In this document: positions 30,438 through 42,494 of the stretch, piece by piece
How positions within the stretch are numbered: position 1 is the first letter of the stretch
Layout: every line of letters starts with the position of its first letter
From: Citrobacter amalonaticus
GTDB taxonomy: Bacteria > Pseudomonadota > Gammaproteobacteria > Enterobacterales > Enterobacteriaceae
Length of the DNA: 64,000 bases
NCBI GenBank assembly: GCA_028994555.1
Contig: JARDVN010000001.1
Coordinates: 2,480,001 to 2,544,000 of the forward strand
Direction of reading: 5' to 3'
Position numbers and translations under genes: made by a program
The notes under the pieces: model-generated
The model's input: only the letters and a program-made list of their open reading frames with translations
What the model was told of the DNA's origin: nothing
The model's database searches: none

Positions 30438-31226
30438 ATGCTGGTTGCTGCGGGGCAATTTGCCGTCAGTCCTGTGTGGGAAAAGAATGCAAAGACCTGT
30501 GTCACGCTCATGTCGCAGGCGGCGAAAAACGGTGCGTCATTACTGGTTTTGCCAGAGGCGTTGCTGGCGCGAGACGACTCGGATCCCGAGTTGTCGGTAA
30601 AATCCGCCCAGCATTTAGAGGGCGATTTCCTGAAAATACTGCTGCGGGAAAGTGCATCGAATACGATGACCACTATCCTCACTGTTCATGTTCCATCGCT
30701 ACCCGGTCGCGCAGTGAATACGCTGGTGGCGCTGCGCGAGGGCAAAATTGTGGCAAGCTATGCCAAGCTACATCTTTATGACGCATTCTCCATTCAGGAG
30801 TCCCGCAATGTTGATGCCGGCAACGCCACCGCGCCGTTGCTGGACGTTGAGGGCGTCAAGGTGGGCCTGATGACCTGCTACGATTTGCGCTTTCCCGAAC
30901 TGTCGATAGCTCTCGCGCTCCAGGGGGCAGAGATATTGGTTCTGCCGGCAGCATGGGTGAAAGGATCGCTAAAGGAACATCACTGGTCGACATTGCTGGC
31001 GGCTCGCGCGCTGGACACAACCTGCTATATAGTTGGCGCAGGGGAATGTGGAAACAAAAATATTGGTCAGAGCCGTATTGTCGATCCGTTTGGCGTGACC
31101 ATTGCCGCAGCTGCAGAGTTGCCGACGCTCATCATGGCGGAATTCTGCGCTGAACGGATCCGTCAGGTCCGGGCGCAATTGCCGGTCCTGCGTAACCGTA
31201 GATTTGCGCCACCGCAATTATTATGA
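30438..31226 (+). CDS. ybeM: YbeM, deaminated-glutathione amidase (nitrilase family)
   Basis: 262-residue carbon-nitrogen hydrolase related to mammalian Nit1, which repairs glutathione deaminated by transaminases. The Glu-Lys-Cys triad is visible in [17 protein letters not shown] and [13 protein letters not shown]. The ATG follows GGAGGAATT at good spacing; an open frame upstream from 30405 lacks homology. This is a full-length gene, whereas E. coli K-12 carries a damaged copy. Confidence 0.92.
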   Translation: MLVAAGQFAVSPVWEKNAKTCVTLMSQAAKNGASLLVLPEALLARDDSDPELSVKSAQHLEGDFLKILLRESASNTMTTILTVHVPSLPGRAVNTLVALREGKIVASYAKLHLYDAFSIQESRNVDAGNATAPLLDVEGVKVGLMTCYDLRFPELSIALALQGAEILVLPAAWVKGSLKEHHWSTLLAARALDTTCYIVGAGECGNKNIGQSRIVDPFGVTIAAAAELPTLIMAEFCAERIRQVRAQLPVLRNRRFAPPQLL

Positions 31227-31354
31227 CGTTTTTTTAAACACTGCTTGATTCACCTTGTTACAGATTGCTATTGTGTGCGCGCGTCAAATGACCGTTAATA
31301 TTCTCAGGTTAATAAGGCGTTCTATGCAGCCTGTTTTAAGTCAAGAAGGTATCT

Positions 31355-31558
31355 ATGGGTGAGATTAGTATTACCAAACTGCTGGTGGTTGCCGCACTGG
31401 TCGTTCTGCTGTTTGGGACCAAGAAGTTACGTACGCTGGGCGGAGACCTTGGCACGGCAATTAAGGGTTTTAAGAAAGCGATGAATGATGACGATGCGGC
31501 CGCGAAAAAAGACGCAGACAGCACCATTCAGGCTGAAAAACTCTCTCATAAAGAGTAA
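31355..31558 (+). CDS. tatE: TatE, twin-arginine translocase subunit
   Basis: 67-residue TatA paralogue: one N-terminal helix ([20 protein letters not shown]), the hinge and amphipathic helix ([19 protein letters not shown]), then a charged tail. It joins TatABC in exporting folded proteins. Monocistronic and followed by a strong terminator shared with convergent lipA. Confidence 0.96.
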   Translation: MGEISITKLLVVAALVVLLFGTKKLRTLGGDLGTAIKGFKKAMNDDDAAAKKDADSTIQAEKLSHKE

Positions 31559-31597
31559 TGCCCGGAGCAGGATGCTCATCCGTTGACTCTGACGATA

Positions 31598-31630
31598 AAA
31601 AAAACCCGCGAATTTAGCGGGTTTTTTTAT
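31598..31630. terminator. Bidirectional terminator between tatE and lipA
   Basis: AAAACCCGC / GCGGGTTTT stem with a 7-base loop, flanked by A on the left and T on the right, so it works for both converging genes. Confidence 0.9.
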
Positions 31631-31658
31631 CGGCGAAATGTAAGTATTCATTACGGAA

Positions 31659-32624
31659 TTACTTCACTTCCATTCCTTTTGCCTGCAAATCGGCATGATA
31701 AGATGAACGGACGAAGGGTCCACAGGCTGCATGGGTAAAGCCCATCGCCATCGCTTCCGCTTTCATCTCTTCAAACTCATCAGGGCTCACATAACGCTGC
31801 ACCGGCAAGTGATGGCGGCTAGGTTGCAGATACTGCCCCAGCGTGAGCATGGTTACGCCGTGACGACGCAAATCACGCATCACTTCAATAATTTCATCAT
31901 TTGTCTCGCCAAGACCGACCATCAGACCCGATTTGGTCGGGATCTCCGGATGCGCTTCTTTAAAGCGTTCCAGCAATTTGAGTGACCAGTTGTAGTCTGC
32001 GCCCGGGCGAACCTGACGATAAATGCGAGGTACGTTTTCAAGGTTATGGTTAAAAACGTCCGGCGGCGTCGCCGTCAGAATCTCCAGCGCGCGATCCATA
32101 CGGCCACGGAAGTCGGGCACCAGCGTTTCAATCTTAATCGTAGGGCTTTTCTCACGAATAGCGGTAATGCAATCGGCAAAGTGCTGAGCGCCACCGTCAC
32201 GCAGGTCATCACGGTCAACGGAAGTGATCACTACATAGCGCAGAGCCATGTCAGCAATCGTTTGTGCCAGCTTAACCGGTTCGTTGGCATCAGGTGCCAC
32301 AGGGCGACCGTGGGCGACGTCACAGAATGGGCAACGACGGGTACAAATGGCGCCGAGGATCATAAACGTGGCGGTACCGTGGTTGAAACACTCAGCCAGG
32401 TTTGGGCAAGAGGCTTCTTCACAAACAGAATGCAGGCCATTCTTACGCATTGCTGCTTTGATGCCCTGGATACGAGTGGAGTCCGCTGGAAGCTTAATTT
32501 TCATCCATTCCGGTTTGCGCAGCAGGGCTTCGCGCTCTGTTGCCACATTTTTGACCGGGATAAGGGCCATCTTATCGGCATCGCGGTATTTAACACCGCG
32601 TTCCATCACAATGGGTTTACTCAT
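31659..32624 (-). CDS. lipA: LipA, lipoyl synthase
   Basis: Radical-SAM enzyme that inserts two sulfurs into the octanoyl group placed by LipB. 321 residues as in E. coli. The auxiliary cluster cysteines are in [12 protein letters not shown] and the SAM cluster in [13 protein letters not shown]; the C-terminal RSSY serine motif is in VRSSYHAD. lipB lies 1.5 kb upstream on the same strand with ybeF between them. Confidence 0.98.
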   Translation of the reverse strand: MSKPIVMERGVKYRDADKMALIPVKNVATEREALLRKPEWMKIKLPADSTRIQGIKAAMRKNGLHSVCEEASCPNLAECFNHGTATFMILGAICTRRCPFCDVAHGRPVAPDANEPVKLAQTIADMALRYVVITSVDRDDLRDGGAQHFADCITAIREKSPTIKIETLVPDFRGRMDRALEILTATPPDVFNHNLENVPRIYRQVRPGADYNWSLKLLERFKEAHPEIPTKSGLMVGLGETNDEIIEVMRDLRRHGVTMLTLGQYLQPSRHHLPVQRYVSPDEFEEMKAEAMAMGFTHAACGPFVRSSYHADLQAKGMEVK

Positions 32625-32832
32625 AGCGTGCGTGTTCCAGTTGCGAATAACGAGGGAAAGCGTTTTAATTCAAGGAAATGTTGTATTTATCAACTATTTT
32701 TGAATTCACTGCATGCAGTATATCATTGAAACGGGTCTTAAAGCAGCCAGAGTGGCCGGCAAAATGTAAAATAGTTGTTGTTTTGTGCCATTTGACCAGC
32801 ATCAGTTTTGACCAGGTAGCAACAATTCATTT

Positions 32833-33787
32833 TCAGAAAGCGTCGCGGATCACCTTGATAACGCTCTCCAGTATGGGATCGCGTAAGCTCAGCTTATTGT
32901 AGTGCAGCGAGAAATCGATTTTTTCATGATTCAGGGAGGGGTGGGGGGACCCGCTGAAGCGGCCAGCAGTGGCTGAACAATGTGAAGAAACGCGCGGGCA
33001 TAACACCCACCAAATCGCTATGGGCAATGATCGATGCCAGCGTGAAAATGTTGTAGCTGCTAAAGCTGATTTGCCGATCGGGGAACAGCTCCTGGATACG
33101 CTGGCGCAGGAGTGTGAAGCTTTGTCCTTCGATCATTAACAAACTATGTTCTGCGTCATCGAGGGCTTCAGGGGTCAGGGAGCGCGTCAGGGAAGGGTGG
33201 TTCTGGCGACAGACCAGTTCGATTTTATCTGAAAACAGAACATGGTTCTCTACTGCGCGGTTGCTGTAGATGTGGTTATCAATAATTAAGTCACTCTGAA
33301 ACTGACTGAGTTGTGTTTCGGCGTCATGGACGGGGATATTACGCAGATGCAGTTGCGGATGGCGCGTTTTAACGGCGTGATAAATCGTCGGCATCACCAG
33401 TGCGCCAATAGATGGTGTCGTTCCAATCGTAATCGTGCGTTGTTTATCGTAACTGCCGGTGAGATCCAACGCGCCGAGAATGGACTCCAGCCCCTGGCTA
33501 ATATACTCGTGCAGATGAGTGGCATAGGTGGTGGGTGTCACGCCCTGGCCTTTTCGAATAAACAGAGGGTCGGGAAATATCGTTCGCAGTTTCTGAATGG
33601 ACTGGCTGATCGCGGAAGGCGTCAGATTGAGAATTTTCGCGGCGTTGACGATCCCTTTATGGACATAAACAGCTTCGAAAATAGTCAGCAGGTTCAGGTC
33701 AATATTTCTTAGCGTTCTGAAAATTTGCGGCTTATCTTCGGCTCGATGTTCGTAGAATTGTCCTTTCGGCTTACTATTTTCACTCAC
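32833..33787 (-). CDS. ybeF: YbeF, LysR-family regulator (one apparent frameshift)
   Basis: LysR-type transcription factor. The N-terminal winged helix is clear (NIDLNLLTIFEAVYVHKGIVNAAKILNLTPSAISQSIQKLR, about residues 30-70), followed by the effector-binding domain. An extra base in 32943-32948 cuts off the last 27 residues; corrected, the end reads SLNHEKIDFSLHYNK...VIRDAF and the protein has 317 residues, the E. coli length. Target and effector are unknown. It lies between lipA and lipB as in E. coli. Confidence 0.92.
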
Positions 33788-34085
33788 GTTCTTACTCCAA
33801 TTTAATTCACATCATAAATAATAGTGATGCTTGTATTTGTTGTAAGCATGCGTTTTACACCACTATTGTTCATCTCGCGGTATCGATAACCATTTATGGC
33901 AATTGATTGAAGGTTTAACGTTCGTATAAAGAAAAATCCTACTTCGTTTTTTTATGACGAAGTAAACTCGTTAAAAATTCAAGCTAAGACAAACAGAAAA
34001 TATAGAAACCAGGGGACATTGTAAAGCATTTGAACGGGAAGGGGAGCAATGGCTCGTGAATTTTTGGGCCATTGCATTCAATAAG
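33788..34085. other. AT-rich gap between ybeF and lipB
   Basis: 298 bases with no gene and no clear hairpin; it should hold the ybeF promoter. The AT-rich character extends into the end of lipB. Confidence 0.5.
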
Positions 34086-34727
34086 TTAAGCAGTAATATA
34101 TTCGCAAGTGGGATTATTTAGCAGCGCTAAAATATTGGCTAATAATCTTGGTTGGATATTATCTGTCGTCGCTTGAGCATTCCATTGAGATATTTTCGCC
34201 ATTTCCATACCGGCATAGCCGCATGGATTAATTCTTAAGAAAGGCGAAAGATCCATATTAACGTTTAATGCGAGTCCGTGAAATGAACAGCCGCGACGAA
34301 TACGCAAACCAAGGGAACATATTTTCTTTTCGCCGACATAAACGCCAGGCGCATCCGCACGTGGGTGGGCCTCAATATCCAGCTCCGCCAGAGTATTCAC
34401 GACGGTCTGTTCCAGCAGCGTGACTAATTCCCGCACGCCCAGTTTGCGACGTTTAAGGTTGAACAGGACATACATGACCTGCTGGCCCGGTCCGTGATAA
34501 GTCACCTGCCCACCGCGATCGCTTTGAATGACCGGAATATCACCGGGCATTAAAACATGTTCTGCCTTCCCTGCCTGACCCTGAGTGAAAACCGGATAGT
34601 GCTCAACCAGCCAGATTTCATCGGGAGTCTGTTCATCGCGGGTGTTGGTAAAGTCGTGCATGGCCTGGGAGACGGGTTCGTAGGGTTGAAGACCGAGCTG
34701 GCGGACCAGTATTTTATCCTGAGACAA
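34086..34727 (-). CDS. lipB: LipB, octanoyl-ACP:protein octanoyltransferase
   Basis: Transfers octanoate from acyl carrier protein to lipoyl domains; LipA then adds sulfur. 213 residues as in E. coli. The active-site lysine and cysteine segments are [19 protein letters not shown] and [13 protein letters not shown]; the substrate loop is [14 protein letters not shown]. The start is TTG (34725-34727, TTG TCT CAG), as annotated for E. coli. Confidence 0.96.
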   Translation of the reverse strand: MSQDKILVRQLGLQPYEPVSQAMHDFTNTRDEQTPDEIWLVEHYPVFTQGQAGKAEHVLMPGDIPVIQSDRGGQVTYHGPGQQVMYVLFNLKRRKLGVRELVTLLEQTVVNTLAELDIEAHPRADAPGVYVGEKKICSLGLRIRRGCSFHGLALNVNMDLSPFLRINPCGYAGMEMAKISQWNAQATTDNIQPRLLANILALLNNPTCEYITA

Positions 34728-34829
34728 AACAGCATCTCCGTAGAGAAATAACCAATAGGGGAGAGAAGTATATCACAGTGAAAAGGAGGTGAGGTGGGCA
34801 CCCGAACACGGTCGGGGCCCGAACCTGGA

Positions 34830-35093
34830 TTACAACACCATACGCACGATTTCGATGTTACCGAGTTCTTCGTACAGCGTTTCAACCTGCTCAATATGGG
34901 TCGCGTTGATGGTAATCGAGACCGAGTGGTAATTGCCTTTGCTGCTGGGTTTTACCGTCGGAGAGTAATCACCTGGCGCATGGCGCTGTACCACTTCAAC
35001 CACCTGTTCAACCAGCTCAGGTAACGCCTGCCCCATAACTTTGTAAGTAAAAGGAGTAGGGAATTCAAGCAGTTCGTTAAGTTTGGTTTTCAT
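34830..35093 (-). CDS. ybeD: YbeD, DUF493 protein
   Basis: 87-residue small alpha/beta protein with an ACT-like ferredoxin fold, conserved between dacA and lipB. It begins [21 protein letters not shown]. Function unknown; the fold resembles allosteric regulatory domains. Length equals that of E. coli. Confidence 0.95.
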   Translation of the reverse strand: MKTKLNELLEFPTPFTYKVMGQALPELVEQVVEVVQRHAPGDYSPTVKPSSKGNYHSVSITINATHIEQVETLYEELGNIEIVRMVL

Positions 35094-35124
35094 GTCAGCT
35101 CCGGCGTAACGTAAATAAATAACA

Positions 35125-35149
35125 ACTCCCGCCAGAGGGCGGGAGTTTT
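35125..35149 (-). terminator. Hairpin between dacA and ybeD
   Basis: ACTCCCGCC-AGA-GGGCGGGAGT stem-loop followed on the minus strand by TTGTTATTTA. It probably ends dacA transcription before ybeD. Confidence 0.7.
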
Positions 35150-35200
35150 ACTGATGCTTAGTATATGGGGATGGAAATCACACTTTCAAGTGTTCAATTT

Positions 35201-36412
35201 TTAACCAAACCAGTGATGGAACATTAATTTAATGTAATCAATGATTTTGCTGAAGAAGTTCCCTTCCGGGATTTCCTGCAGCACGACCAGCGGGCGCTGC
35301 TCAATGGTTTTACCGTCAAGCTGGAAGTTGATGGTTCCGACAACCTGATTCTTCTGTAGCGGCGCATGCAGCTCTGTGCTGTTCAGTACATAGCTGGCTT
35401 TCAGGTCCTTCATGCGGCCACGCGGAATGGTCAGATAGACATCTTTATCAACCCCTAAGGAGGCGCGATCGGTATCACCAAACCAGGAGGGTTCAGACGC
35501 GAACTCTTTGCCTGCTTTCAGCGGATTAACCGTTTCGAAGAAACGGAAGCCCCAGGTCAGCAGTTTCTTACTTTCGGTTTCACGCCCTTTATAGGTACGC
35601 CCACCCATGACCGCTGAGATCAAACGCATCTGACCTTCCGTCGCAGAGGCAACCAGGTTGTAACCCGCTTTGTCCGTATGGCCTGTTTTGATGCCGTCTA
35701 CCTTCAGGCTGTTATCCCATAAAAGCCCGTTACGGTTCATCTGGCGAATACCGTTAAAGGTGAATTCTTTCTCTTTGTAGATAGAATATTCGTTCGGCAC
35801 ATCGCGGATCAGTGCCTGACCAATCAGCGCCATATCACGGGCAGAGCTGTACTGACCGTCGGCATCCAGACCGTGAACCGTCTGGAAGTGAGTGTTTTTC
35901 AGACCCAGCACGTTCACGTAGCTGTTCATCAGCCCGACAAACGCATCCTGGCTGCCAGCTGCAAAGTCAGCCATCGCAACGCAGGCGTCATTACCAGACT
36001 GAAGGTTAATCCCGCGAATCAGTTGAGATACCGGCACCTGCATGCCCGGCTTCAGGAACATCAGCGATGAGCCTTTAAAGACCGGATTACCTGTAGCCCA
36101 GGCGTCATTACCGATAGTGACCAAATCCGTTTCTTTAAATTTGCCCGCTTTCATTGCCTGACCGATAACATAGCTGGTCATCATTTTGGTCAGACTGGCC
36201 GGGTCGCGACGCGTATCGGCGTTTTGTTCCGCCAGCACTTTACCGGAGTTATAGTCAATGAGGATGTAAGACTCCGCGTCGATCTGCGGAACACCCGGGA
36301 TCATGGTTTTGATATTCAGGTCATCGGCATGCGCGCCTGAAATAGCGGCTGTGCAAAGAGCCGTGGTGAGCGCCATGCGCTGCAGGAAACGAGCGGAAAA
36401 AGTGGTCTTCAT
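35201..36412 (-). CDS. dacA: DacA, D-alanyl-D-alanine carboxypeptidase (PBP5)
   Basis: Trims the terminal D-Ala of peptidoglycan pentapeptides and so shapes the cell. 403 residues as in E. coli. Signal peptide ends at SGAHA-DD; the active-site SxxK is in [13 protein letters not shown] in [16 protein letters not shown] in [15 protein letters not shown]-terminal amphipathic anchor ([17 protein letters not shown]) tethers it to the inner membrane. Confidence 0.98.
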   Translation of the reverse strand: MKTTFSARFLQRMALTTALCTAAISGAHADDLNIKTMIPGVPQIDAESYILIDYNSGKVLAEQNADTRRDPASLTKMMTSYVIGQAMKAGKFKETDLVTIGNDAWATGNPVFKGSSLMFLKPGMQVPVSQLIRGINLQSGNDACVAMADFAAGSQDAFVGLMNSYVNVLGLKNTHFQTVHGLDADGQYSSARDMALIGQALIRDVPNEYSIYKEKEFTFNGIRQMNRNGLLWDNSLKVDGIKTGHTDKAGYNLVASATEGQMRLISAVMGGRTYKGRETESKKLLTWGFRFFETVNPLKAGKEFASEPSWFGDTDRASLGVDKDVYLTIPRGRMKDLKASYVLNSTELHAPLQKNQVVGTINFQLDGKTIEQRPLVVLQEIPEGNFFSKIIDYIKLMFHHWFG

Positions 36413-36560
36413 GGTCTGAACTACGACGTCCGTGATGGAATTAAAAAAAGTGCCCTACTATAGCAAATGCAATACCGGCAGGCATCTGACTTTCCGCATG
36501 ACTTTGTTAACGTAGTTAACGTCATTTACAGAAACTGACACTTCAGATGCCTGTGTTACA

Positions 36561-37676
36561 TTATTGTGCGCCGGTAATGAAGGACTGTAATTGGGCTTCA
36601 GATTGTAAGCGCTGCTGCAGTGCGCTGGCCTGCGCTTTGCTGGCGAACGGCCCGAGCTGAATGCGCCACACCGCGCCGTTCTGCGTGACGCGTCCCGGAA
36701 CGCCAAACTGCTGGCTTAAGCGCTGTTGATATTGTTGGGCACGCCCCTGATCGCTCACCGCGCCGACCTGTACTACGTAACTGCCGCTGGCGGAAGCGGC
36801 GGCAGGCGCAGCCGTCGCAGCGGGTGTTGCTGCCGGTGCACTGACTGGCGCGCTAACGGGCGCCGCAGCCGTGGGCTGTGGTGCTGGTGTCGGTTCACTG
36901 CCTTCCAGTACGCCTGCGGCCAGGGTCGTTGGTGCGCCCAGGAACCCGCTGCTTTGAACCGGCGCGCCGGCATTATCTTCACTTTGCAACGTGGAATTAC
37001 TGATGGCGCGAACGTCACCCTGAGGCTGCATCGCTTCCGGCGCAGAGGAGGCGCTGCCCATACCGCCGCTCAGGTCCGGGCGAGCGGGAAGGGCGTAAGT
37101 CTGTTTTGCCACTGTGGTACAGGCCATACCCGGACCAGAGAGTGAACCATCTTGTGCCACGATAATCGGATCGATACGCACTTTGGTGTTATTGGAGGTA
37201 TTCAGACGGTCGGCAGCTGCACGCGACAGCGAAATCACGCGATCGTTGCCATAGGGACCGCGATCGTTAATGCGCACCACGATCATTCGCCCATTGGCGA
37301 GGTTAGTGATTCGCGCATAGCTCGGGATCGGTAACGTCGGATGCGCAGCGGTGAGCTGCATCGGATCAAACGCTTCCCCTGAGGCGGTCAGATTGCTACC
37401 GGGTTCGGCATCGTAGATCGCCGCGAACCCAGCCTGACTAAAGCGTGAGGCATCCTGCACAATTTTGTAGCTCTTACCGTCTCGCTGGTAATCCTGATTA
37501 GCGGTCGGGTTGAGCGGTTCAAAACGCGGATCGGCCCCGCTGATTTCAACGACGGGTCCATTACATACCGCCGGCTGCGGCGCGACGGTATTCTGTTGCT
37601 GACCATCATCACTTGTACATGCTGCGAGCAGCATAATTCCTGCCGCGACGCAGACACCAGGCAACTGCTTACGCAT
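36561..37676 (-). CDS. rlpA: RlpA, septal-ring lipoprotein / lytic transglycosylase family
   Basis: Outer-membrane lipoprotein of the septal ring. Lipobox LLAAC near residue 18, a double-psi beta-barrel domain (GEAFDPMQLTAAHPTLPIPSYARI, RINDRGPY with the catalytic Asp), a proline/alanine-rich linker, and a C-terminal SPOR domain that binds denuded glycan (YVVQVGAVSDQ...WRIQLGPFASKAQA). 371 residues from ATG 37676; E. coli has 362, the difference being in the linker. Ten bases after mrdB. Confidence 0.95.
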   Translation of the reverse strand: MRKQLPGVCVAAGIMLLAACTSDDGQQQNTVAPQPAVCNGPVVEISGADPRFEPLNPTANQDYQRDGKSYKIVQDASRFSQAGFAAIYDAEPGSNLTASGEAFDPMQLTAAHPTLPIPSYARITNLANGRMIVVRINDRGPYGNDRVISLSRAAADRLNTSNNTKVRIDPIIVAQDGSLSGPGMACTTVAKQTYALPARPDLSGGMGSASSAPEAMQPQGDVRAISNSTLQSEDNAGAPVQSSGFLGAPTTLAAGVLEGSEPTPAPQPTAAAPVSAPVSAPAATPAATAAPAAASASGSYVVQVGAVSDQGRAQQYQQRLSQQFGVPGRVTQNGAVWRIQLGPFASKAQASALQQRLQSEAQLQSFITGAQ

Positions 37677-37686
37677 TGCACACCCC

Positions 37687-38799
37687 TTACACGCTTTTCG
37701 ATAACATTTTTCTGTGGGTGTGGATCGACATGACAATCCCAAACCCGGCCATCAACACAATCAGTGCTGAGCCTCCGTAACTGACTAACGGAAGCGGAAC
37801 GCCTACAACAGGCAGAATTCCACTTACCATACCAATATTAACGAAGACATAAACGAATAAAATCAGCATTAAACCACCGGCCATCACGCGACCAAAAGTG
37901 GTTTGCGCGTGGGCGGCAATCCACAGGCCACGCATAATCAGCAGTATATACAGCGCCAGCAGGATCAGTATCCCAATCAGACCAAGCTCTTCCGCCAGCA
38001 CGGCGAAGATAAAGTCGGTGTGGCGTTCGGGTAAAAATTCCAGTTGCGACTGGGTACCGTGTAGCCATCCCTTACCGCTCAAACCGCCGGAACCAATCGC
38101 AATTTTAGACTGAATGATGTGATAACCGGCGCCCAACGGGTCGGTTTCCGGGTCAAGTAACATCATTACACGCTGGCGCTGATAGTCATGCATCAGGAAG
38201 AACCACAGGATCGGGATGAATGCCGCGACCAGCAGCACAGCGACGCCAATTAAACGCCAGCTCAGACCCGAGAGGAACAGCACGAACAGCCCGGAAAGCG
38301 CGACCAGAATCGAAGTTCCGAGGTCAGGCTGTGCCGCCACCAACAGCGTCGGCATAAAAATCAGCACCAGCGCGATGGCCGTGTTCTTCAGGGACGGCGG
38401 ACAGACGTCGCGGTTGATAAACCGGGCGACCATCAAAGGAACCGCGATTTTGGCGATTTCAGAAGGCTGAAAACGGACGATACCGAGGTCGAGCCAGCGC
38501 TGCGCGCCTTTAGAGATTGCCCCGAAGGCATCGACCGCCACCAACAAAATAATACAAAAAATATAGAGATACGGCGCCCAACCTTCATATACGCGGGGTG
38601 GGATCTGCGCCATGACCACCATGATCACCAGGCCCATCGCAATTTGACCGACTTTACGCTCCATCATGCCAATGTCCTGACCGCTGGCGCTCCAGATAAC
38701 CAGTGAGCTATAAACCAGCAGAGCCAGTAAAATCAACAACATGGTGGGATCAATATGGATTTTATCCCAGAATGTTTTTTTGTTCGGATTATCCGTCAT
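37687..38799 (-). CDS. mrdB: MrdB (RodA), SEDS peptidoglycan glycosyltransferase
   Basis: Polytopic SEDS polymerase of the elongasome, working with PBP2 and MreB. 370 residues as in E. coli, about ten membrane helices. Conserved segments are [31 protein letters not shown] (catalytic Asp) and [18 protein letters not shown]. Two bases after mrdA. Confidence 0.98.
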   Translation of the reverse strand: MTDNPNKKTFWDKIHIDPTMLLILLALLVYSSLVIWSASGQDIGMMERKVGQIAMGLVIMVVMAQIPPRVYEGWAPYLYIFCIILLVAVDAFGAISKGAQRWLDLGIVRFQPSEIAKIAVPLMVARFINRDVCPPSLKNTAIALVLIFMPTLLVAAQPDLGTSILVALSGLFVLFLSGLSWRLIGVAVLLVAAFIPILWFFLMHDYQRQRVMMLLDPETDPLGAGYHIIQSKIAIGSGGLSGKGWLHGTQSQLEFLPERHTDFIFAVLAEELGLIGILILLALYILLIMRGLWIAAHAQTTFGRVMAGGLMLILFVYVFVNIGMVSGILPVVGVPLPLVSYGGSALIVLMAGFGIVMSIHTHRKMLSKSV

Positions 38800-38801
38800 G
38801 A

Positions 38802-40708
38802 TTATTGATCCTCCGCCGCTGCAACCGCCGGGTTTTCCGCAGGCAGGTCGGTGTTGTTATCGCCCAACATGATGTGGTCAAGAATCTGGCGCATAATAGT
38901 CCCCACCGCCGGGCCCGCCCCCCCCGTTTTCCAGGATGATGGCGACGGCCACCTGCGGATTGTTATAGGGGGGCAAATGCGGTCATCAGTTTATGGTCAC
39001 GCAGACGCTCGGCAATTTTATGTGCGTTATAGGTTTCGTTGGCCTTCAGGCCAAAGACCTGGGCGGTACCGGATTTAGCGGCAATTTTATACGGCGCGCT
39101 GGCAAAATATTTATGCGCGGTCCCGTTGCCACGGTTGGTGACGCCATACATGCCGTCTTTCGCCAGTTCCCAGTAGCCAGAGTGAATATCGCCGACCGGA
39201 GGTTCCTGCGGTTGTACCCAGGGAACCTTCTTGCCGTTTTCTGCGGTACTCATCAGCAGATGAGGTACCTTCACCACGCCGTCATTAATCAGGATCATTA
39301 GCGCCTTACTCATCTGAATCGGCGTTGCCGTCCAGTAACCCTGACCGATGCCGACCGGAATGGTGTCGCCCTGATACCAGGGTTTTTTAAAGCGTTTGAG
39401 CTTCCATTCGCGGGTAGGCATGTTGCCGGAACGCTCTTCCGCCAGATCGATACCGGTATAGTGACCATAACCGAATTTGCCCATCCACTCGGAAAGGCGA
39501 TCGATCCCCATGTCATAGGCGACCTGATAGAAGAAGGTATCGGCAGATTCTTCCAGCGATTTGGTGATGTTCAGGTGTCCGTGACCCCATTTCTTCCAGT
39601 CGCGGTAGCGTTTTTCTGAACCAGGCAACTGCCACCAGCCAGGGTCAAACAGGCTGGTATTGCGGGTGATAACGCCTGCACTTAACGCAGAAACAGCGAC
39701 ATACGGTTTCACCGTTGATGCTGGTGGATAAACCCCCCTGCGTTGCGCGGTTAACCAGCGGCGTGTTCGGATCGTTTAGCAGGCCGGAGTAATCTTTGCT
39801 TGAGATGCCGTCGACAAACAGGTTCGGGTCATAGCTGGGCATCGAAACCAGTGCCAGCACGCCGCCGGTGCGCGGATCCGTGACCACGACCGCAGCCCGG
39901 CTACCGGCGAGGAGCGTTTCGATATACTGCTGTAGTTTGAGATCCAGCGTCAGATAGATGTCGTGCCCGGCCTGCGGCGGAACTTCTTTGAGCTGGCGAA
40001 TAACGCGGCCCCGGTTGTTGACTTCGACTTCTTCGTAGCCGGTCTGACCGTGCAGCACGTCTTCGTAGTAGCGCTCAATCCCCAGTTTCCCGATGTCATG
40101 GGTGGCAGCGTAGTTAGCCAGTTTGCCGTCTTTATCCAGTCGCTCAACGTCTTTATCGTTAATCTTCGACACGTAGCCAATGACGTGGGTGAGCGCAGAA
40201 CCGTACGGGTAGAAGCGGCGTTTATAGCCTTTCACTTCGACGCCGGGGAATCGATACTGGTTAACGGCAAAACGCGCCACCTGCACTTCGGTCAGGTTAG
40301 TTTTAACGGGAATAGAGGTAAAACGGTGCGAACGCGCGCGCTCTTTCTTGAACGCCGCAATATCGTCATCGGTCAGGTCGACGATATTGCGCAGGGCATC
40401 CAGCGTTTGCTGCACGTTATCGACCTTCTCGGGCATCATTTCGACCTGGTAAATGGTGCGGTTCAGGGCGAGAGGAATGCCATTACGGTCATAGATGATG
40501 CCGCGGCTGGGGGGCGATGGGCACCAGCTTAATCCGGTTCTCATTCGAGCGAGTCTGGTAATCGGTAAAACGGACGATCTGCAGATTATACAGGTTGGCG
40601 ATAAGCACGCCGGTGAGCAGTAAAATACCCAAAAAAAGCGACTAGCGCCCGGCGCACAAATAGCGCGGACTCAGCCGTATAGTCGCGAAAAGAATTCTGT
40701 AATTTCAT
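38802..40708 (-). CDS. mrdA: MrdA (PBP2), elongation transpeptidase (five apparent frameshifts)
   Basis: Class B penicillin-binding protein that cross-links side-wall peptidoglycan with RodA; essential for the rod shape. N-terminal helix after [14 protein letters not shown], pedestal domain, then the transpeptidase with SxxK in [13 protein letters not shown] (after correction), SxN region and [10 protein letters not shown]. Five extra bases: 40631-40637 (A), 40509-40514 (G), 39733-39738 (C), 38968-38973 (G) and 38918-38925 (C). Removing one from each gives exactly 633 residues, ending ...[10 protein letters not shown]. Confidence 0.96.
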
Positions 40709-40737
40709 CCGCTGCTTAGTCTACTCAAGCTCAATGA

Positions 40738-41205
40738 TCACTCACGGTGATAAGGGTGATTAGTGGTAATGCTCCACGCCCGATACAGGCTCTCTGCCAC
40801 CAGCACCCGGACAAGCGGATGGGGAAGTGTGAGTGCAGAGAGCGACCAGCTTTGTTCTGCCGCCGCTTTGCAGGCAGGGGATAACCCCTCCGGCCCGCCG
40901 ATTAACAGGCTGACATCACGACCGTCCAGTTTCCAGCGCTCCAGTTCGGTCGCCAGTTGCGGCGTGTCCCAGGGTTTACCGGGAATATCCAGGGTGACGA
41001 TGCGGTTTTTGCCCGCGGCAGCCAGCATCTGCTCACCCTCTTTGTCGAGAATACGCTTGATATCCGCGTTCTTGCCGCGTTTGCCGGCCGGAATTTCGAT
41101 CAACTCAAAAGGCATGTCTTTAGGAAAACGCCGCAGGTACTCGGTAAAACCGGTTTGTACCCAGTCGGGCATTTTCGTGCCTACCGCGACAAGTTGAAGC
41201 TTCAC
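40738..41205 (-). CDS. rlmH: RlmH, 23S rRNA pseudouridine-1915 N3-methyltransferase
   Basis: SPOUT-class methyltransferase acting on assembled 70S ribosomes. 155 residues as in E. coli; begins [16 protein letters not shown] and has the SAM-binding knot [14 protein letters not shown] and [20 protein letters not shown]. Three bases after rsfS, 29 before mrdA. Confidence 0.98.
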   Translation of the reverse strand: MKLQLVAVGTKMPDWVQTGFTEYLRRFPKDMPFELIEIPAGKRGKNADIKRILDKEGEQMLAAAGKNRIVTLDIPGKPWDTPQLATELERWKLDGRDVSLLIGGPEGLSPACKAAAEQSWSLSALTLPHPLVRVLVAESLYRAWSITTNHPYHRE

Positions 41206-41208
41206 GCA

Positions 41209-41604
<396 letters not shown>

Positions 41605-41785
41605 TTACCGGGCGGCTTTTGAAAGTGGGCTATCATCCCACCCCATGCAACAGAATGCATCGCCATTTTTGTAAAACAATTTCTGCAACAGGCTGAAGGG
41701 CGGGAAAAGTCTGGCAGCGGAGAATAGCAGCCTCTCCGGGGGGTGTCAATGGGCGGAGCGTTTCTGGCGATAAAAAACAGATATT

Positions 41786-42397
41786 TTACTCGACGGGCGT
41801 CCATACCGCTCTGCTATTGAGCACCCGAAGCGTGGCAAAATCGCCAGTGAAATCAATGGCGCTCCAGCAACCTTGCTCAACGCGAAAATGCCACATTGCA
41901 GCGGCGGGCAGGGCAAGCAACCGGGCGATCAGCAGGCTGAGAACACCCTGATGGCTGACTATCAGCACATGAGAATGATGCTGATAATCGGCAAGCAGAT
42001 GGATTACCTGCTCCACACGTTGTGCAAACGCCTGAAATCCTTCCCCATTGGTGGGAACGGCATTTTGCCAGTCGTTGCACCAGGCCGCATAGTTCTCGGC
42101 ATCCTCACGAGCCAGATCCTGATGATGGCGCATTTCCCAGTCGCCAAAGAACATCTCATTGAGTTCAGGCTTCACCTGCAATGGCAGTTCACGTCCCTGA
42201 AGCACTAAACGCGCCGTGTGCTGCGCGCGCTCCAGTTCGCTACACAGCACCTGCTCAAAGGGAACCTGGCTGAGCAGCGTATTCAGCGTTTGCGCCTGCG
42301 CCACGCCGCGCCTGGTCAACGGCGTGGGAGCATGACCGCTGTACAATCCCGCTACATTGGCTTCGGTTTCACCGTGACGAACTAACCAGAGTCGCAT
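41786..42397 (-). CDS. cobC: CobC, alpha-ribazole phosphatase
   Basis: Histidine phosphatase that dephosphorylates alpha-ribazole-5-phosphate or cobalamin-5-phosphate in the last steps of B12 assembly. The phosphohistidine motif is LVRHGETEAN at residues 5-14; the second histidine is in SHQGVLSLL. 203 residues from the ATG at 42397, the E. coli length. Divergent from cobD across 97 bases, both serving the nucleotide-loop part of B12 synthesis. Confidence 0.95.
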   Translation of the reverse strand: MRLWLVRHGETEANVAGLYSGHAPTPLTRRGVAQAQTLNTLLSQVPFEQVLCSELERAQHTARLVLQGRELPLQVKPELNEMFFGDWEMRHHQDLAREDAENYAAWCNDWQNAVPTNGEGFQAFAQRVEQVIHLLADYQHHSHVLIVSHQGVLSLLIARLLALPAAAMWHFRVEQGCWSAIDFTGDFATLRVLNSRAVWTPVE

Positions 42398-42494
42398 TTT
42401 TCCCTCATGATACGTATTCGCGCAAAACATGATATTCGCCCTGAATGCGCGCGTTGTTTTCTCTAAAATAGCCTCTTTTGCCAGGAGCGGCACG

